Shown in pieces: positions 7,359-17,717 of a DNA stretch of 64,000 bases. Position 1 is the first letter of the stretch. Each line of letters begins with the position of its first letter. This DNA is from Rhizobium etli CFN 42. Its GTDB lineage: Bacteria > Pseudomonadota > Alphaproteobacteria > Rhizobiales > Rhizobiaceae. The stretch covers positions 4,317,609 through 4,381,608 of the forward strand of contig NC_007761.1 of NCBI RefSeq assembly GCF_000092045.1, in the 5' to 3' direction. The notes under the pieces were generated by a model. That model saw only the letters and a program-made list of their open reading frames with translations, made no database searches and had not been told where the DNA came from. The position numbers and the translations under genes are program-made.

Positions 7359-10300
7359 TCAATGAAAGTTCCGCCCGCGCGGCATGACCTCGGCAGTTTC
7401 CGCCGCACCGCCATGACGGCCCGCCGCACCCATCCGTCTTTCCAATTCCGCCTTCTCCTGCGCAGTCGCAAATTTTCTCTGCCGTGGGTCGACCCCAGGC
7501 CTCAGCACCTCGTCCGCGCGCTCACAGGCGCCAAAACGCCGGGCCTCGCGTTGCAGGATGTCAAGCGCCGGCGTCATGTCCTCGATATGCTCGACGACCG
7601 TATGGATCACGCCGCTATGGCTTTGCAGCCTGCCGCGGATTTTCACGAGCCGGGCTCCCATAACGACTGCCCGGTATTTGTCGAACATCTTGTTCCAGAC
7701 GATCGCATTGGCGACCCCGGTCTCGTCCTCCAGCGTCATGAAGATCACGCCTTTGGCCGAACCCGGGCGCTGCCGCACCAGCACCAGACCGGCAATCGTC
7801 ACCCTTTTCCCGTTGGGCACCGTCAGAAGATCGACATTGCGTGTAATGCCCGCCTTTCGCAATTCCTCCCGCAGAAACGAGACGGGATGCGCTTTCAGAG
7901 ACAGGGAAAGATAACGATAATCCTCGATCACCTGCTCGCCCGGCAGCATGTCGGGCAACTTCGCCGCGGGTTCGGGCTGAAGGTCGAGATGACGGACCTG
8001 TTCGAAAAGAGGCAGCTCTTCGGCCGCACTCTTCACATCCAGTGCCCGCACAGCCCAAAGCGCTTCGCGGCGCGACAGATGGATCGATCGGAACGCATCC
8101 GCATCCGCCAGCCGCTCAATGACGGACTTCTGCAGACCGGACCGCAGCCAAAGATCGCGCACCGAACCATATCCTTGACCTCGATTGTCGACGAGCCGTT
8201 CCATATCGTCCGACGAGAGACCCTTGATCTGCCGGAAGCCCAGCCGCACAGCATGCCGGGTCTTGATGATCCCGCCCATCTCGCCATGCCGAAAATCGAT
8301 GGCCTCCCGGTCGAAGGAGGCCTCTTCCAGAGTACAATCCCAGTCCGATTCATTGATGTCGACCGGCAGGATCTTTACCCCATGCTCGCGCGCATCCCGC
8401 ACCAGCTGGGCCGGCGCATAAAAGCCCATTGGCTGGGAGTTCAGCATCGCCGCACAGAAGACATCGGGATAATAGGCCTTGAGCCATGACGAGGCATAAA
8501 CCAGCAGTGCGAAGGAGGCGGCATGGCTTTCCGGAAAGCCGTATTCACCGAAGCCTCTGATCTGATTGAAACATTGTTTTGCGAACTCGGGATCGTAGTT
8601 CTTTGAGACCATGCCCTCGATGAACCGCTTCTCGAAATCGCCGATCGTACCGGTTCGCTTGAATGTCGCCATCGCCCTGCGAAGCTTGTCGGCCTCGGCC
8701 GGCTTGAATCCTGCAGCGGTGATCGCGATCTGCATCGCCTGCTCCTGAAACAGGGGGACGCCGAGGGTTCTTTCGAGAACCGCTTCCAGCTCCTTGCTCG
8801 GATAGTCGATCGGGATGTTCCTGGCGCGCTGCTCCCGGCGTTTCAAATAGGGATGGACCATATCGCCCTGGATCGGCCCCGGCCGGACGATCGCCACCTC
8901 GATAACGAGGTCGTAGAATATCTTCGGCTTGAGACGCGGCAGCATGCTCATCTGCGCCCGGCTTTCGATCTGGAAGACGCCAAGCGTATCGGCCCGGCCC
9001 ATCATCTCATAGACCGGCCTGCCCTCCTCCCCATGCTCCCTGTTGCCGAGGTCTGCGAGCGCCTTCTTGACATCATAATGCAGTTCAAGCAGCGAAAATG
9101 CCTTCCGCAGGCAGGTCAGCATGCCGAGGGCCAGTATATCCACTTTGAGGATCTTGACGTTGTCGAGATCGTCCTTGTCCCATTCGATCATGTAGCGATC
9201 CGGCATCGCCGTCTTCATGATCGGCACGACCTCGTCGAGCCGGTCCCGTGTGATGACGAAGCCGCCGACATGCTGAGTGAGGTGACGCGGAAAGCCGAGA
9301 AGCTCGGAGGCATATTTCAACACGTTCTGCGTCACTGGATCCTTGACGTCGAGACCGGCCGCCTTGGCATCCCGATCGGAGAGATTGTCCTCCGACCAGC
9401 CCCAGACGAGGCTGCTGATCGCCGACTGAACATCCTCCGACAGGCCGAAGGCTTTGGCGACCTCGCGACCGGCCGAACGGGTGCGGTAGGTGGTAACCCC
9501 TGCCGTCAGCCCGGCATGTTCTCTTTTGTAGGTTCTATAGATGAACTGGATGACCTCTTCACGGCGGTCATGCTCGAAATCGACGTCGATATCCGGCGGT
9601 TCGTCGCGATCCATCGAAATGAAACGGTCGAAAAGCAGCGTGCTCTTTTCAGGATTGACCTCCGTTATTTCAAGGCAATAGCAGATGACCGAATTCGCCG
9701 CCGATCCGCGTCCCTGGCACAAAACCTTGAGGTCATAACGGGCGTGCTGGATGATCCTGTGAACCGTAAGGAAGTATGAAGCGTAGTTCTTGTCGCCGAT
9801 GAGTTTCAGTTCATAATCGATCTGCTTTACCACCTTGGGCGGCACACCCTCGGGATAGCGTTTGATTGCTCCCGCTCTCGTCAGCCTTTCAAGCGTCTCC
9901 TGCGGTGTTTCGCCGGGATCGTTTTCAGGCGGATAATTATGCTCCAGTTCCTTCAGCGAAAAGCTCAACCTGCCAAAAAAGGCCTGCGTATTTTCGATCG
10001 CACCAGGATAGTCACGGAAGATCCGGACCATTTCACGTGAACCCTTGAGGTAGCGCTCGGCATTCGGCGCCAGCAGGAATCCAGCTTGCGATATCTGCAC
10101 ATGCTCTCGGATCGCGATCACGACATCCGAAAGCGGCCGGCGTTCGGGATGGTGGTAAAGCGGCTGGTTGGTGGCAATCAACGGCACGCGATTTCGGGCG
10201 GCAAGCGTGGCAAGCACCGCAAAGACCTGCCTGTCGCGGCCGTCATAGGCTGGCGCCAGCGCCATAAAAAAAGCCTTGCGGAACCGTCTGCGAAACCGTT

Positions 10301-10814
10301 CCAGATAATCCTCCAGCGCCGACTGGCCCCGCTGATGATCGACAAGGGTACGATCGGGAACGACAGCAAGCATCATCTCGTCTCCCCATTCCATGAATTC
10401 CGTTTCCGTCAGGATGCAGGTTCCCTTGACCGCTTCCTCCTTCAGATTGCCGGCGCTGAGAAGGCGGCAGAGATTTGCCCATCCCCGCCGATTGCTGGGA
10501 TAGGCGAGAATGTCAGGCGTTCCATCGGAGAAGACGAGACGGGCACCCGGCTGGACCCTGATCGGATCGAGGATTTCCTCGCCTTCCCATGTCTGAAAAT
10601 CCGCCTCATGTCTGTTCTTGTACTTCTCTTCGATCTGCAGCGCCTGCGCATGCGCCCTGACCACGCCGGCAACCGAATTCCGGTCCGCGATCCCGAGACC
10701 ACCAAGCCGAAGATGAGCGGCCTGTACGACCATTTCCTCAGGGCCGGAGGCACCTTCGAGAAACGAGAAATTCGTCCTGGCGCCAATTTCGAAAAATGCG
10801 GGCTCGGTCATCAT
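7359..10814 (-). CDS. dnaE2: Error-prone DNA polymerase DnaE2 (ImuC)
   Basis: C-family polymerase that carries out mutagenic translesion synthesis together with ImuA and ImuB. The protein of about 1151 residues begins with a PHP domain ([17 protein letters not shown]). The catalytic palm aspartates are in [16 protein letters not shown]. It ends with an OB-fold region and a typical DnaE2 tail (MPRGRNFH). Its ATG at 10814 overlaps the imuB stop as ATGA, so I used it instead of the in-frame start at 10838. As third gene of the imuA-imuB-dnaE2 operon it should be SOS-induced through the site upstream of imuA. Confidence 0.95.
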   Translation of the reverse strand: MMTEPAFFEIGARTNFSFLEGASGPEEMVVQAAHLRLGGLGIADRNSVAGVVRAHAQALQIEEKYKNRHEADFQTWEGEEILDPIRVQPGARLVFSDGTPDILAYPSNRRGWANLCRLLSAGNLKEEAVKGTCILTETEFMEWGDEMMLAVVPDRTLVDHQRGQSALEDYLERFRRRFRKAFFMALAPAYDGRDRQVFAVLATLAARNRVPLIATNQPLYHHPERRPLSDVVIAIREHVQISQAGFLLAPNAERYLKGSREMVRIFRDYPGAIENTQAFFGRLSFSLKELEHNYPPENDPGETPQETLERLTRAGAIKRYPEGVPPKVVKQIDYELKLIGDKNYASYFLTVHRIIQHARYDLKVLCQGRGSAANSVICYCLEITEVNPEKSTLLFDRFISMDRDEPPDIDVDFEHDRREEVIQFIYRTYKREHAGLTAGVTTYRTRSAGREVAKAFGLSEDVQSAISSLVWGWSEDNLSDRDAKAAGLDVKDPVTQNVLKYASELLGFPRHLTQHVGGFVITRDRLDEVVPIMKTAMPDRYMIEWDKDDLDNVKILKVDILALGMLTCLRKAFSLLELHYDVKKALADLGNREHGEEGRPVYEMMGRADTLGVFQIESRAQMSMLPRLKPKIFYDLVIEVAIVRPGPIQGDMVHPYLKRREQRARNIPIDYPSKELEAVLERTLGVPLFQEQAMQIAITAAGFKPAEADKLRRAMATFKRTGTIGDFEKRFIEGMVSKNYDPEFAKQCFNQIRGFGEYGFPESHAASFALLVYASSWLKAYYPDVFCAAMLNSQPMGFYAPAQLVRDAREHGVKILPVDINESDWDCTLEEASFDREAIDFRHGEMGGIIKTRHAVRLGFRQIKGLSSDDMERLVDNRGQGYGSVRDLWLRSGLQKSVIERLADADAFRSIHLSRREALWAVRALDVKSAAEELPLFEQVRHLDLQPEPAAKLPDMLPGEQVIEDYRYLSLSLKAHPVSFLREELRKAGITRNVDLLTVPNGKRVTIAGLVLVRQRPGSAKGVIFMTLEDETGVANAIVWNKMFDKYRAVVMGARLVKIRGRLQSHSGVIHTVVEHIEDMTPALDILQREARRFGACERADEVLRPGVDPRQRKFATAQEKAELERRMGAAGRHGGAAETAEVMPRGRNFH

Positions 10815-12424
10815 GCAAAGACCCCGTGCATGAACCATCGAGGGCTAAGCTCCTGACCATAGAAGCCTCGGCGGTAGATCCAGAAACGATGTCCGGCTTC
10901 ATCCTCGATGCGAAAATAGTCACGCGCCTCCGCGTCGCTTCCGTCGATCCACCACTCCATGGCAATCCGCTCCGGACCCTCGCTTTTGGCCACTTGATGC
11001 TGCATGCGCCGCCAGCGAAAGATCTGTGGCGGACCATCGGGCACTTCGGCGAGTACGGTCTCGACAGGCTCCGGCGTTGCAAAAAGCCGCAACGGACGCT
11101 CTTGGCGGAAAGGAAGAGAGCCGTCCTGTTCGGCCTTCCCCCGTCTTGAAAGCTTGTCCGTCGTCGGAACAGCGATGACGGCGCGTTCCGGCACATGGCT
11201 CTCACGAAGCTGGAAGCTTTGCAGACAATCCGCACCCAGCCGAGCAGAGACGCGGTCGACGAAAGCCGAAAGCGAAATTTCTCCCTGCCGATCTCCCTCG
11301 AAATCAGTTTGGGCTTCGTTGAAGGGATCGTGCCGCAGCACATTCAGCCGCACGATCTCGAAACCATAGCCGGCATCGAGATCATCATAGACCGCCTGCA
11401 GTCGCTCGGAAAAAAGCCCGGCGATAAATTTCGGTTCGCGAAGCGGTTGCGAAGCGCCGACGGAAATACGAAAGACCCTGCCGTCGACACGGAATAGAAC
11501 CAGTTCGAACACCCGTCCGCCGGCGCCTCGTGCTTCCAGCGACGGCTGCAGCGACACGGCGACCTGCCTGGTGACCGCAAGGATCTGCTCCTCCGTTCCG
11601 ATAGGTTCGATCAGACGGCTTTCGGCCGAAAGGCTGGCGACGGGACGACGGGGCGAAACCGGTTCTTCTTCACGCCCTAGCGCTTGGTCGAGACGCAGAA
11701 GCAATTCCGGCCCGAACCGGCGGGTCAGCGGTGCCCGCGGCGCACTGATGACGTCACCGATATATTTCAGACCAAGCTTCTTCAGCGCATCGACGGTTTG
11801 CCCTTGCAGCCGCAAGGCTGCGACCGGGAGGGACATCAGCACGCGCTCCGTCTCCTCGTCCTCGATCACGCCGCTTTGCCCGAAACGCGACACGGCCCAG
11901 GAAAGACCCGGCGACGAAGAGATCGCACCGCGCGCATCGATCCCCATATGAAAGAGCCGCGACAGAACATCCTTGAGCAGCGCCTTTTCGCCGCCGAAGA
12001 GATGCGTGCAGCCGGTAATGTCGAGAAACAGGCCGTCCTCGCCGTCGAACGCCACCAATGGCGTGTACCGGTCGCACCAGTCGGCAATTGCCTCCAGCAG
12101 CCGGCGGTCGGCCGCCGGATCCTCTTCCACCACCTCGAGCGTCGGATACATGGCGCGCGCTTCGGCAACGCCCTGCTCCTTCTTCAACCCCAGCCGCTCG
12201 GCCAATTCGTCCAGTGCCGTCAGCCGCATGGCGTTGTTGAGTTTGCCCGAACAGACGATGGATGGTGCCTCAGGACGCCCTTTCGAACGCCAGGAGGCCC
12301 CCCATCGCCTGCGGGCGATACGGTCGGTTGGCAGATGCGGGAAGCTGAGCGCCAGCATGCGCTGACTGTTCGCCTGGAGGACGAACGAGGTTTGGTTCGG
12401 CGACAGGGAAAAATTCGCGTTCAT
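10811..12424 (-). CDS. imuB: ImuB, Y-family-like mutasome hub protein
   Basis: Homologous to Y-family polymerases but without the catalytic acidic residues: the first motif reads [11 protein letters not shown] instead of a DxD-type motif, and the second is [16 protein letters not shown]. By family it is an inactive scaffold that joins DnaE2 to the beta clamp and ImuA. I chose the ATG at 12424 (537 residues) because GGAG lies about ten bases upstream; an internal ATG at 12358 (MLALSFPH) also fits the family. Either start lies inside imuA, showing tight coupling. It overlaps dnaE2 by four bases. Confidence 0.9.
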   Translation of the reverse strand: MNANFSLSPNQTSFVLQANSQRMLALSFPHLPTDRIARRRWGASWRSKGRPEAPSIVCSGKLNNAMRLTALDELAERLGLKKEQGVAEARAMYPTLEVVEEDPAADRRLLEAIADWCDRYTPLVAFDGEDGLFLDITGCTHLFGGEKALLKDVLSRLFHMGIDARGAISSSPGLSWAVSRFGQSGVIEDEETERVLMSLPVAALRLQGQTVDALKKLGLKYIGDVISAPRAPLTRRFGPELLLRLDQALGREEEPVSPRRPVASLSAESRLIEPIGTEEQILAVTRQVAVSLQPSLEARGAGGRVFELVLFRVDGRVFRISVGASQPLREPKFIAGLFSERLQAVYDDLDAGYGFEIVRLNVLRHDPFNEAQTDFEGDRQGEISLSAFVDRVSARLGADCLQSFQLRESHVPERAVIAVPTTDKLSRRGKAEQDGSLPFRQERPLRLFATPEPVETVLAEVPDGPPQIFRWRRMQHQVAKSEGPERIAMEWWIDGSDAEARDYFRIEDEAGHRFWIYRRGFYGQELSPRWFMHGVFA

Positions 12425-13214
12425 GAGGATTCCACTCCAGGAGAAAGGAGAGCGGGGCCGAATTACGACTCTTCTCCAGCGTGAGACGGAAAACCGGATT
12501 GCCGATACTGCCGGCAAGCTTAGATCCATCCGGCAACGGCCGCAGACCAGACGGTGCCGGTTCGACATGCAGGCGCAAGGCCGCACTGCTGGCCTCCTCC
12601 GCTCCTGCCTGCCGCAGAAGAAAGAGCGGACGGCGGGCAGCATGCGCCCTGAGACTGAGCCTGCGGCTTTCGGTCAGACCGAAATGCGCAGGGTTGCCCC
12701 GCACTTCGAAGATGACGGCCGAGAAAGCAGCGCTTTCCACCGCCGCCTCCGCCAGCCAGAGCGCTTCGTCCAGCTTGCGCGGCGAGGCATGGAGAAATCG
12801 CTCCGGACACAACCCGAAATTCCGAAGCCCGGGAGCATAGGGACGGCCGGCCTCCAGCGTGCCGACCGTATCGCCGATCCAGAGCAACGGCAAAAGCTTG
12901 CCGGCACCTGATTCCTGCTTCTGCAGCCGCGCTGCAACCGCCATCGCCAGTCCGCTTGCCGCGCCGGCATCGCGCGACAGCGCGGATCGGAATTCGGTAA
13001 TCGCATCGAGAGGCAGGCCGCCTTCCAGCGCCCGATCGACAAACTCCACTCCAAACTGCAGGAGTGGAAGACTGCGCTGCTGGCGTGTCTTGCGTCCTTC
13101 CGCCAAGGCTTCCTGCTCCGCCGCCGCAAGCGCCGGCGCGGGCTTTCCTTCCAGCTTGGCAATGGTTTCGCGGAGCGCAAAAAGCCGCTCGCGCGCCAGG
13201 GCGTTCTGCGCCAT
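12270..13214 (-). CDS. imuA: ImuA, RecA-like mutasome accessory protein
   Basis: A 314-residue RecA/SulA-related protein, the first gene of the DNA-damage mutagenesis operon. The FGVEFVDRALEGGLPLDAITEF segment is the family counterpart of the start of the RecA core. By family it binds ImuB and modulates DnaE2. The ATG at 13214 has GGAG upstream and a GTTC-N7-GTTC LexA box 22 bases before the start codon. The 3' end is unusually deep in imuB (about 155 bases of overlap). Confidence 0.88.
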   Translation of the reverse strand: MAQNALARERLFALRETIAKLEGKPAPALAAAEQEALAEGRKTRQQRSLPLLQFGVEFVDRALEGGLPLDAITEFRSALSRDAGAASGLAMAVAARLQKQESGAGKLLPLLWIGDTVGTLEAGRPYAPGLRNFGLCPERFLHASPRKLDEALWLAEAAVESAAFSAVIFEVRGNPAHFGLTESRRLSLRAHAARRPLFLLRQAGAEEASSAALRLHVEPAPSGLRPLPDGSKLAGSIGNPVFRLTLEKSRNSAPLSFLLEWNPHEREFFPVAEPNLVRPPGEQSAHAGAQLPASANRPYRPQAMGGLLAFERAS

Positions 13215-13236
13215 GGCGTTTACTCCGATCCGTCTT

Positions 13237-13251
13237 GTTCCTGTTATGTTC
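13237..13251. promoter_or_regulatory. SOS box (LexA site) of imuA-imuB-dnaE2
   Basis: GTTC-CTGTTAT-GTTC is an exact match to the alphaproteobacterial LexA consensus GTTC-N7-GTTC. It lies 22 bases upstream of the imuA start codon. Confidence 0.85.
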
Positions 13252-13377
13252 TTATGGATTCCAGAGAGAGAAAGAAGAGTCAACCACCATTTTCTATGAA
13301 TTTATTCCTGCCTTTGATTCCGCACTCGAAAATCGGCGATAAAGGTTCTATATGGGCCCGCAAAGGAAGGAACATTC

Positions 13378-13815
13378 ATGGCCCGCATAGACCAGAGCGA
13401 TGATTGGCGGGACCGCCATGCGCCGACGATCAGCACTTTCGAGTCGCTGGCCATGGAGGCCTATAGCCATCTGCCCGATGAATTCCGTCAGCTGACGACC
13501 AATCTCACGATCGAGATCGAGGATTTCCCCGATGACGATGTTTTCGAGGACATGGCGCTCGAAACCCCTTTCGATCTGCTCGGCCTTTTCGAGGGCAGGG
13601 GCATTTCCGAACGTTTTACCGTGGAAACCGGCGAAATGCCGAACCGCATCCGCCTCTACCGGCGCCCCATTCTCGATTACTGGGCGGAGAATGACGAGAC
13701 GCTGGGCGATATAATCACCCATGTCCTGATCCACGAGATCGGCCACCATTTCGGGCTGAGCGACGATGATATGGAGCGGATCGAGGCCAGCGCCGAAGAA
13801 GCCGCGGAGCGTTAG
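13378..13815 (+). CDS. Metallopeptidase family protein (DUF1025, minimal zincin)
   Basis: A 145-residue cytoplasmic protein of the minimal zincin type. The zinc motif HEIGHHFG (HExxH) lies near residue 121, preceded by the typical LYRRPILDYW and followed by LSDDDMERIEA. Substrate and role are unknown for the family. It is divergent from imuA and close to the SOS box, but that box points to imuA; nothing shows that this gene is damage-inducible. Confidence 0.85.
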   Translation: MARIDQSDDWRDRHAPTISTFESLAMEAYSHLPDEFRQLTTNLTIEIEDFPDDDVFEDMALETPFDLLGLFEGRGISERFTVETGEMPNRIRLYRRPILDYWAENDETLGDIITHVLIHEIGHHFGLSDDDMERIEASAEEAAER

Positions 13816-13837
13816 ACGTCTATCCTGGAATTAAGTC

Positions 13838-14044
13838 TTACTGCTCGGAGAGTTTCATCTCCGGATCGTAATCCTTGCCTTCGACGGTCTTGACGACGGC
13901 CTGGCCGCACTGCATCGCGCCGGTTGCGGCATTGAAGGCATAGGTCGGCGAACCCTCCAGCGACCAGCCCTTGTTCAGGGCGGCAGTGACCTTGTGGCAA
14001 AAGGAAGCGTCGTCGGGGCCGGTCAGGAAGCGATAGAGTTTCAT
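13838..14044 (-). CDS. DUF1737 domain protein
   Basis: A 68-residue protein with the DUF1737 signature (LYRFLTGPDDASFCHKVTAALNKGW, then GSPTYAF). The function of the family is unknown; small size and lack of a signal suggest a cytoplasmic accessory protein. Its ATG overlaps the stop of the CoA-ester lyase upstream as ATGA, so the two should be made together. Confidence 0.8.
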   Translation of the reverse strand: MKLYRFLTGPDDASFCHKVTAALNKGWSLEGSPTYAFNAATGAMQCGQAVVKTVEGKDYDPEMKLSEQ

Positions 14045-14952
14045 CAGGCGGGCTTTCTTGCAGAAATCAGGCGAGCTTTATGAACCAGAGCTTCGGCCTG
14101 GACAAGATGCAGCCGCTCGATCATCCGCCCGTTCGCATTAATGACGTTGAGGCCCCTGGCAGCCGGATCGGCAAAGGCTGATATGATTGCCTGCGCTTCG
14201 GCAATCTCCTCCGCGCTCGGACCGAAATGCCGGTTGGCGGCCGCAATCTGCGTGGGATGGATCAGCATCTTGCCGGCAAAGCCCATGGCGCGACCCTGTC
14301 CGCATTCCGCCTCGAAGCCTTCGCCATCGCGGAAATCGTTGAAGACGCTGTCGAGCGCATCGAGTCCATAGGCCTTGACCGCCAGAATGACCTGCATCAG
14401 CCACGGCACGAGATAGGTCCGCCCCGGCTGCGGCAGGACGCCCGTTTCCTTGCGCAGATCATTGAGGCCGACGACGAGGCAATCGAGCCGCGATCCCGGG
14501 GTGTGGCCGAATTCGGCGATCGCCCCGACATTCAGCACGCCGCGCGGCGTCTCGATCATCGCCCAGATTCGCACTTCCTCCTGCGCATCCGCTTCCGTCA
14601 GCAGGTCGCCGACATCAGTGACATCCTGCGGCTCGTCCACTTTCGGCAGCAGGACGGCATCGGGCGAAACTTCCTTGACCAGATCGAGATCCGCCGGCCC
14701 GAATTCGGACGACAAAGAATTGATGCGGATGATCCTTTCCTTGCCCTCCAGCGGCGGCCCGGCAAAAAAACGTCTCAGATTTTCCCGCGCTTCTTCCTTC
14801 TTCTCAGGAGCGACGGAATCCTCCAGATCGAAAATAACCGCATCACAATCAAGGGAACGGCTTTTTTCGAGCGCCCGGAGATTGATGGCGGGCACACTCA
14901 GCACCGAGCGGCGCAGACTTGAGGAGCGGAGAGGTTTGCTTTCTTTCATCAT
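14044..14952 (-). CDS. CoA-ester lyase (HpcH/HpaI, citrate lyase beta-like)
   Basis: A 302-residue TIM-barrel enzyme of the citrate lyase beta / malyl-CoA lyase group, which cleaves or makes 3-hydroxyacyl-CoA esters with Mg2+. Typical blocks are RSVLSVPAINLRALEKS, DAVIFDLEDSVAPEKKEEAR, RINSLSSEFG and the C-terminal MLIHPTQIAAANRHFGPS. Alphaproteobacterial members include beta-methylmalyl/malyl-CoA lyases and thioesterases, and the sequence does not let me choose. It forms a two-gene unit with the DUF1737 protein. Confidence 0.85.
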   Translation of the reverse strand: MMKESKPLRSSSLRRSVLSVPAINLRALEKSRSLDCDAVIFDLEDSVAPEKKEEARENLRRFFAGPPLEGKERIIRINSLSSEFGPADLDLVKEVSPDAVLLPKVDEPQDVTDVGDLLTEADAQEEVRIWAMIETPRGVLNVGAIAEFGHTPGSRLDCLVVGLNDLRKETGVLPQPGRTYLVPWLMQVILAVKAYGLDALDSVFNDFRDGEGFEAECGQGRAMGFAGKMLIHPTQIAAANRHFGPSAEEIAEAQAIISAFADPAARGLNVINANGRMIERLHLVQAEALVHKARLISARKPA

Positions 14953-15061
14953 CCATTAGTGCCAAGCTTCGCAAAACCCGGCAAGACAACAAAAAGCCAT
15001 GCTTGCCTTGCAGAGAGGAAAAGGAAGGACCACATTCCTTTCTGTAGAAAGGTCTCAAACC

Positions 15062-15295
15062 ATGCAGAACATTCGCTCCATCTTCTTCATGCTTGCCGGC
15101 GCCACCTTTTTTGTCGCCATGCTGCTTCTCACCTTCTCGGTGACGCTTGCCGTCGGCGGCATCTTGACCGTGCTCATGGTCGGGCGCGCGCTTTCGATGA
15201 AGATGAAGCCCGCTCCGGTCCGCGCCAAGGCAAACAATGGCAAGCCGGAGATGCGCGTCTGGAACGACGGCCGCGGCACGATCATCGATCTCTGA
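15062..15295 (+). CDS. Small membrane protein
   Basis: A 77-residue protein that I do not recognise. Residues 7-45 are strongly hydrophobic and could form one long or two short membrane segments; the tail is polar and basic, ending VWNDGRGTIIDL. The ATG at 15062 follows a GAAAGG stretch. It stands alone between a leftward lyase gene and a rightward VOC gene. Confidence 0.6.
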   Translation: MQNIRSIFFMLAGATFFVAMLLLTFSVTLAVGGILTVLMVGRALSMKMKPAPVRAKANNGKPEMRVWNDGRGTIIDL

Positions 15296-15401
15296 GGCCT
15301 GCTTTCAAAAAAATCACCGACACTGTCGGATCATGCTTCCATGATACGTCTTTGAAGCAGCCGGGCATTCAGCCGGCGCTCAAAAACGATGGAGGACGAG
15401 C

Positions 15402-15821
15402 ATGGATACGACGGAAAACAAACCGGCCAAGTTGCCGCCAGTGAAGAATGGCCTGCTTCCCTATCTCACAGTCGACGGCGCGGTGAAGGCCGCGGAATTC
15501 TACAAGAAGGCCTTCGGCGCCGAAGAGGCCCACAGGGTGCCGGTCGACGAGAGCGGCCGGACGATGCATATTCATCTCTATATCAACGGCAGCTCCCTCA
15601 TGCTGGCTGATGCCTATCCCGAATATGGCCATGCCTTCAAAGGCCACGAAGGGTTCGCCATTCAGCTGGTTACCGATGACATCGATTTCTGGTGGGACCG
15701 CGCGGTTGCGGCCGGCGCCGAAGTCGTCATGCCGGTCGAGCTGATGTTCTGGGGCGACCGCTACGGCCAGCTTCGCGATCCGTTCGGGGTGCTCTGGGGC
15801 TTGAACGCGCCGAGCAAATAA
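15402..15821 (+). CDS. VOC family protein (glyoxalase/PhnB-like)
   Basis: A 139-residue vicinal-oxygen-chelate protein of the PhnB type, with the paired beta-alpha-beta-beta-beta units and markers LPYLTVDGAVKAAEFYKKAFGA, RTMHIHLYINGS, FAIQLVTDDID and the end DRYGQLRDPFGVLWGL. Such proteins include metal-dependent lyases, dioxygenases and resistance proteins; the substrate here is unknown. It is preceded by a good GGAGG-type Shine-Dalgarno. Confidence 0.85.
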   Translation: MDTTENKPAKLPPVKNGLLPYLTVDGAVKAAEFYKKAFGAEEAHRVPVDESGRTMHIHLYINGSSLMLADAYPEYGHAFKGHEGFAIQLVTDDIDFWWDRAVAAGAEVVMPVELMFWGDRYGQLRDPFGVLWGLNAPSK

Positions 15822-15954
15822 GAGACGCATTCCATGGGCGGGCCGCGCGAAACGCCGCGTGGCCGCCCTTTTGGAAAGATTCTCCTTCATTTCGGCAAAA
15901 AACTGGACTAGATGCACATCAGGAAAGTACATTTGCTGAAATGGAGCATGGGTC

Positions 15955-16563
15955 ATGGATAAATTCGTGAAGCTCACGGGCGTTGCAGCGCCCCTGCCGG
16001 TCGTCAACATCGACACCGACATGATCATTCCGAAGGACTATCTGAAGACCATCAAGCGCACGGGTCTCGGCAAGGGCCTGTTCGCCGAAGCGCGCTACAA
16101 TGAAGACGGTTCCGAGAATCCCGATTTCGTGTTGAACAAGCCGGCCTATCGCGATGCCAAGATCCTGGTCGCCGGCGACAATTTCGGCTGCGGTTCCTCG
16201 CGCGAGCACGCTCCCTGGGCGCTGCTCGATTTCGGCATTCGCTGCGTGATCTCCACCAGCTTCGCCGACATTTTCTACAATAACTGCTTCAAGAACGGCA
16301 TCCTGCCGATCAAGGTCAGCCAGGAAAACCTCGACAAGCTGATGGACGACGCCTCGCGCGGCTCCAACGCCATCCTGACCGTCGACCTGGAAAATCTGGA
16401 AATCACCGGCCCCGACGGCGGCTCGATCAAATTCGATCTCGACGAGTTCAAGCGCCACTGCCTGCTGAACGGCCTCGACGATATCGGCCTGACCCTGGAA
16501 AAGGGCAAGGCGATCGACGAATTCGAAAAGAAGAACGCCGCTTCGCACCCCTGGGCTGCTTAA
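15955..16563 (+). CDS. leuD: 3-isopropylmalate dehydratase small subunit LeuD
   Basis: Small (swivelling) subunit of isopropylmalate isomerase, which converts 2- to 3-isopropylmalate in leucine synthesis with LeuC. The 202 residues match the family, with [17 protein letters not shown], the [17 protein letters not shown] loop and [17 protein letters not shown]. leuC is not in the window. A strong terminator follows, so leuD is not co-transcribed with leuB. Confidence 0.95.
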   Translation: MDKFVKLTGVAAPLPVVNIDTDMIIPKDYLKTIKRTGLGKGLFAEARYNEDGSENPDFVLNKPAYRDAKILVAGDNFGCGSSREHAPWALLDFGIRCVISTSFADIFYNNCFKNGILPIKVSQENLDKLMDDASRGSNAILTVDLENLEITGPDGGSIKFDLDEFKRHCLLNGLDDIGLTLEKGKAIDEFEKKNAASHPWAA

Positions 16564-16587
16564 AGCCTGACGCATTGCGATTGATCA

Positions 16588-16612
16588 AGCCGGGCTTTCG
16601 CCCGGCTTTTTC
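16588..16612 (+). terminator. Rho-independent terminator of leuD
   Basis: An 8-bp stem AGCCGGGC / GCCCGGCT with a TTTC loop is followed by TTTTTCT. Confidence 0.85.
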
Positions 16613-16625
16613 TCTGACATCAAGA

Positions 16626-17558
16626 TCAGAGAAACTTCTCTTGCCAGAGCCTCAGCTTTTCCAGCGATACGCCGATGCCGCCGCAGATTTCGATGAGCGG
16701 ATTATCGAAGCGCGACAGCAGCCCGGCATGCACATCGGCAACGGCAAGCGCCGCCCCGCAGGCCGGTTCGACCAAGATGCGATGCGCATCGGCAAATTTC
16801 AGACAGGCGGCAACGGCATCGGCATCGCTGACGAGCACACTTTCGATCGGATGCTGTTTCGGCAGGTCGAAGACATGCTGCGCCACCTGCCGCGCGCCAA
16901 GCGACGTCGCAATCGAGGTGATCGCCGGAAGCGAGATGCGATCATTGGCCTCGAGGCTCGCATGGAATGAAGCTGCCCCTTCGGTTTCGACTGCGATGAC
17001 GGGCACGTCGGAAAGGCCGTTTCGCCTCAGCCCCGCGACGATGCCGGCAAGCAGCCCGCCGCCGCCGACGCTGGTAACGACGCAATCGAATGCCGCACCC
17101 TTCGCCACCACCTCGTCGATCAGCGTCGCATGGCCATCCCACAAAAGCGGATGGTCGAAGGGGTGCACGTAGGTCGCCTCGCGGCTGCGGGCGAGGGCGA
17201 CCGCGTGGTCGTTGGCTTCATCGAAAACCGACCCGTGGACGAGCACATTCGCGCCGGTGGCGGCGATCGTCTGCCGCACATCGACCGCCGTTGTCTCCGG
17301 CACGACGATCGTGACGGGCACACCGAGCGCCCGGCCGGCATGGGCCGCGGCAATGCCGGCATTGCCGCCGGAGGCGCAGAAGATCTCGCGCGCGCCATTT
17401 TCTACCTCATGCTGGCACAGCCGGCCGACGCCGCGCAGCTTGAAGCTGCCGGAAGGCTGCAGCGCATCGAGCTTCAGCCAGAGCGCTTTGCCGCTGGCGC
17501 TATAGCGGGGGGATGTCTGAGCCAGGGGCGTGTCGAGATGCAGGGATGCTGAAGCCAT
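16626..17558 (-). CDS. PLP-dependent serine/threonine dehydratase
   Basis: A fold-type II PLP enzyme of 310 residues. The PLP lysine is in PSGSFKLRGVG, the phosphate-binding loop is the GGGGLLAGI-type stretch (SVGGGGLLAGIVAGL), and CASGGNAGIAAAHAGRALGVPVTIVVPE is the substrate loop. No ACT domain is present, so this is a catabolic or serine-dehydratase-like enzyme and not the allosteric IlvA. The product would be pyruvate or 2-oxobutyrate. It sits convergent to leuD and divergent to leuB. Confidence 0.85.
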   Translation of the reverse strand: MASASLHLDTPLAQTSPRYSASGKALWLKLDALQPSGSFKLRGVGRLCQHEVENGAREIFCASGGNAGIAAAHAGRALGVPVTIVVPETTAVDVRQTIAATGANVLVHGSVFDEANDHAVALARSREATYVHPFDHPLLWDGHATLIDEVVAKGAAFDCVVTSVGGGGLLAGIVAGLRRNGLSDVPVIAVETEGAASFHASLEANDRISLPAITSIATSLGARQVAQHVFDLPKQHPIESVLVSDADAVAACLKFADAHRILVEPACGAALAVADVHAGLLSRFDNPLIEICGGIGVSLEKLRLWQEKFL

Positions 17559-17624
17559 GGGAACATCCAGGAAATGAAGTGAGACGATTGTTCTAATCCG
17601 TTTGACCGCACAGGAGCAACCATC

Positions 17625-17666
17625 GTGACTACATGGCCCGTGCCTTCAGACGTGCAAAAGCGCTGA
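17625..17666 (+). other. Possible 13-residue leader ORF before leuB
   Basis: GTG at 17625 opens a short frame (TTWPVPSDVQKR after the start) with CAGGAG at 17611-17616, eight bases upstream. Its TGA lies five bases before a perfect 16-bp hairpin. The layout resembles a regulatory leader peptide, but it is not leucine-rich. Confidence 0.3.
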
Positions 17667-17670
17667 CACT

Positions 17671-17717
17671 TTCAATCTCTGCATCGAGCGAAAAATCGGG
17701 GCGATGCAGAGATTGAA
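17671..17717 (+). promoter_or_regulatory. 16-bp inverted repeat in leuB leader
   Basis: Left arm TTCAATCTCTGCATCG (17671-17686) and right arm CGATGCAGAGATTGAA (17702-17717) are perfectly complementary, with a 15-base loop. No T-run follows. It could be an RNA hairpin that controls leuB or a DNA operator shared with the divergent dehydratase gene. Confidence 0.6.

Noticed and set aside
7158..8489. Long plus-strand frame of 443 codons opposite dnaE2
   Set aside because: Antisense shadow of dnaE2 with unlikely composition (Arg/His-rich) and no Shine-Dalgarno.
10029..10044. TTTCACGTGAA core inside dnaE2 as a fifth parS
   Set aside because: Four mismatches to the 16-base consensus and it lies in the middle of a coding region; probably chance.
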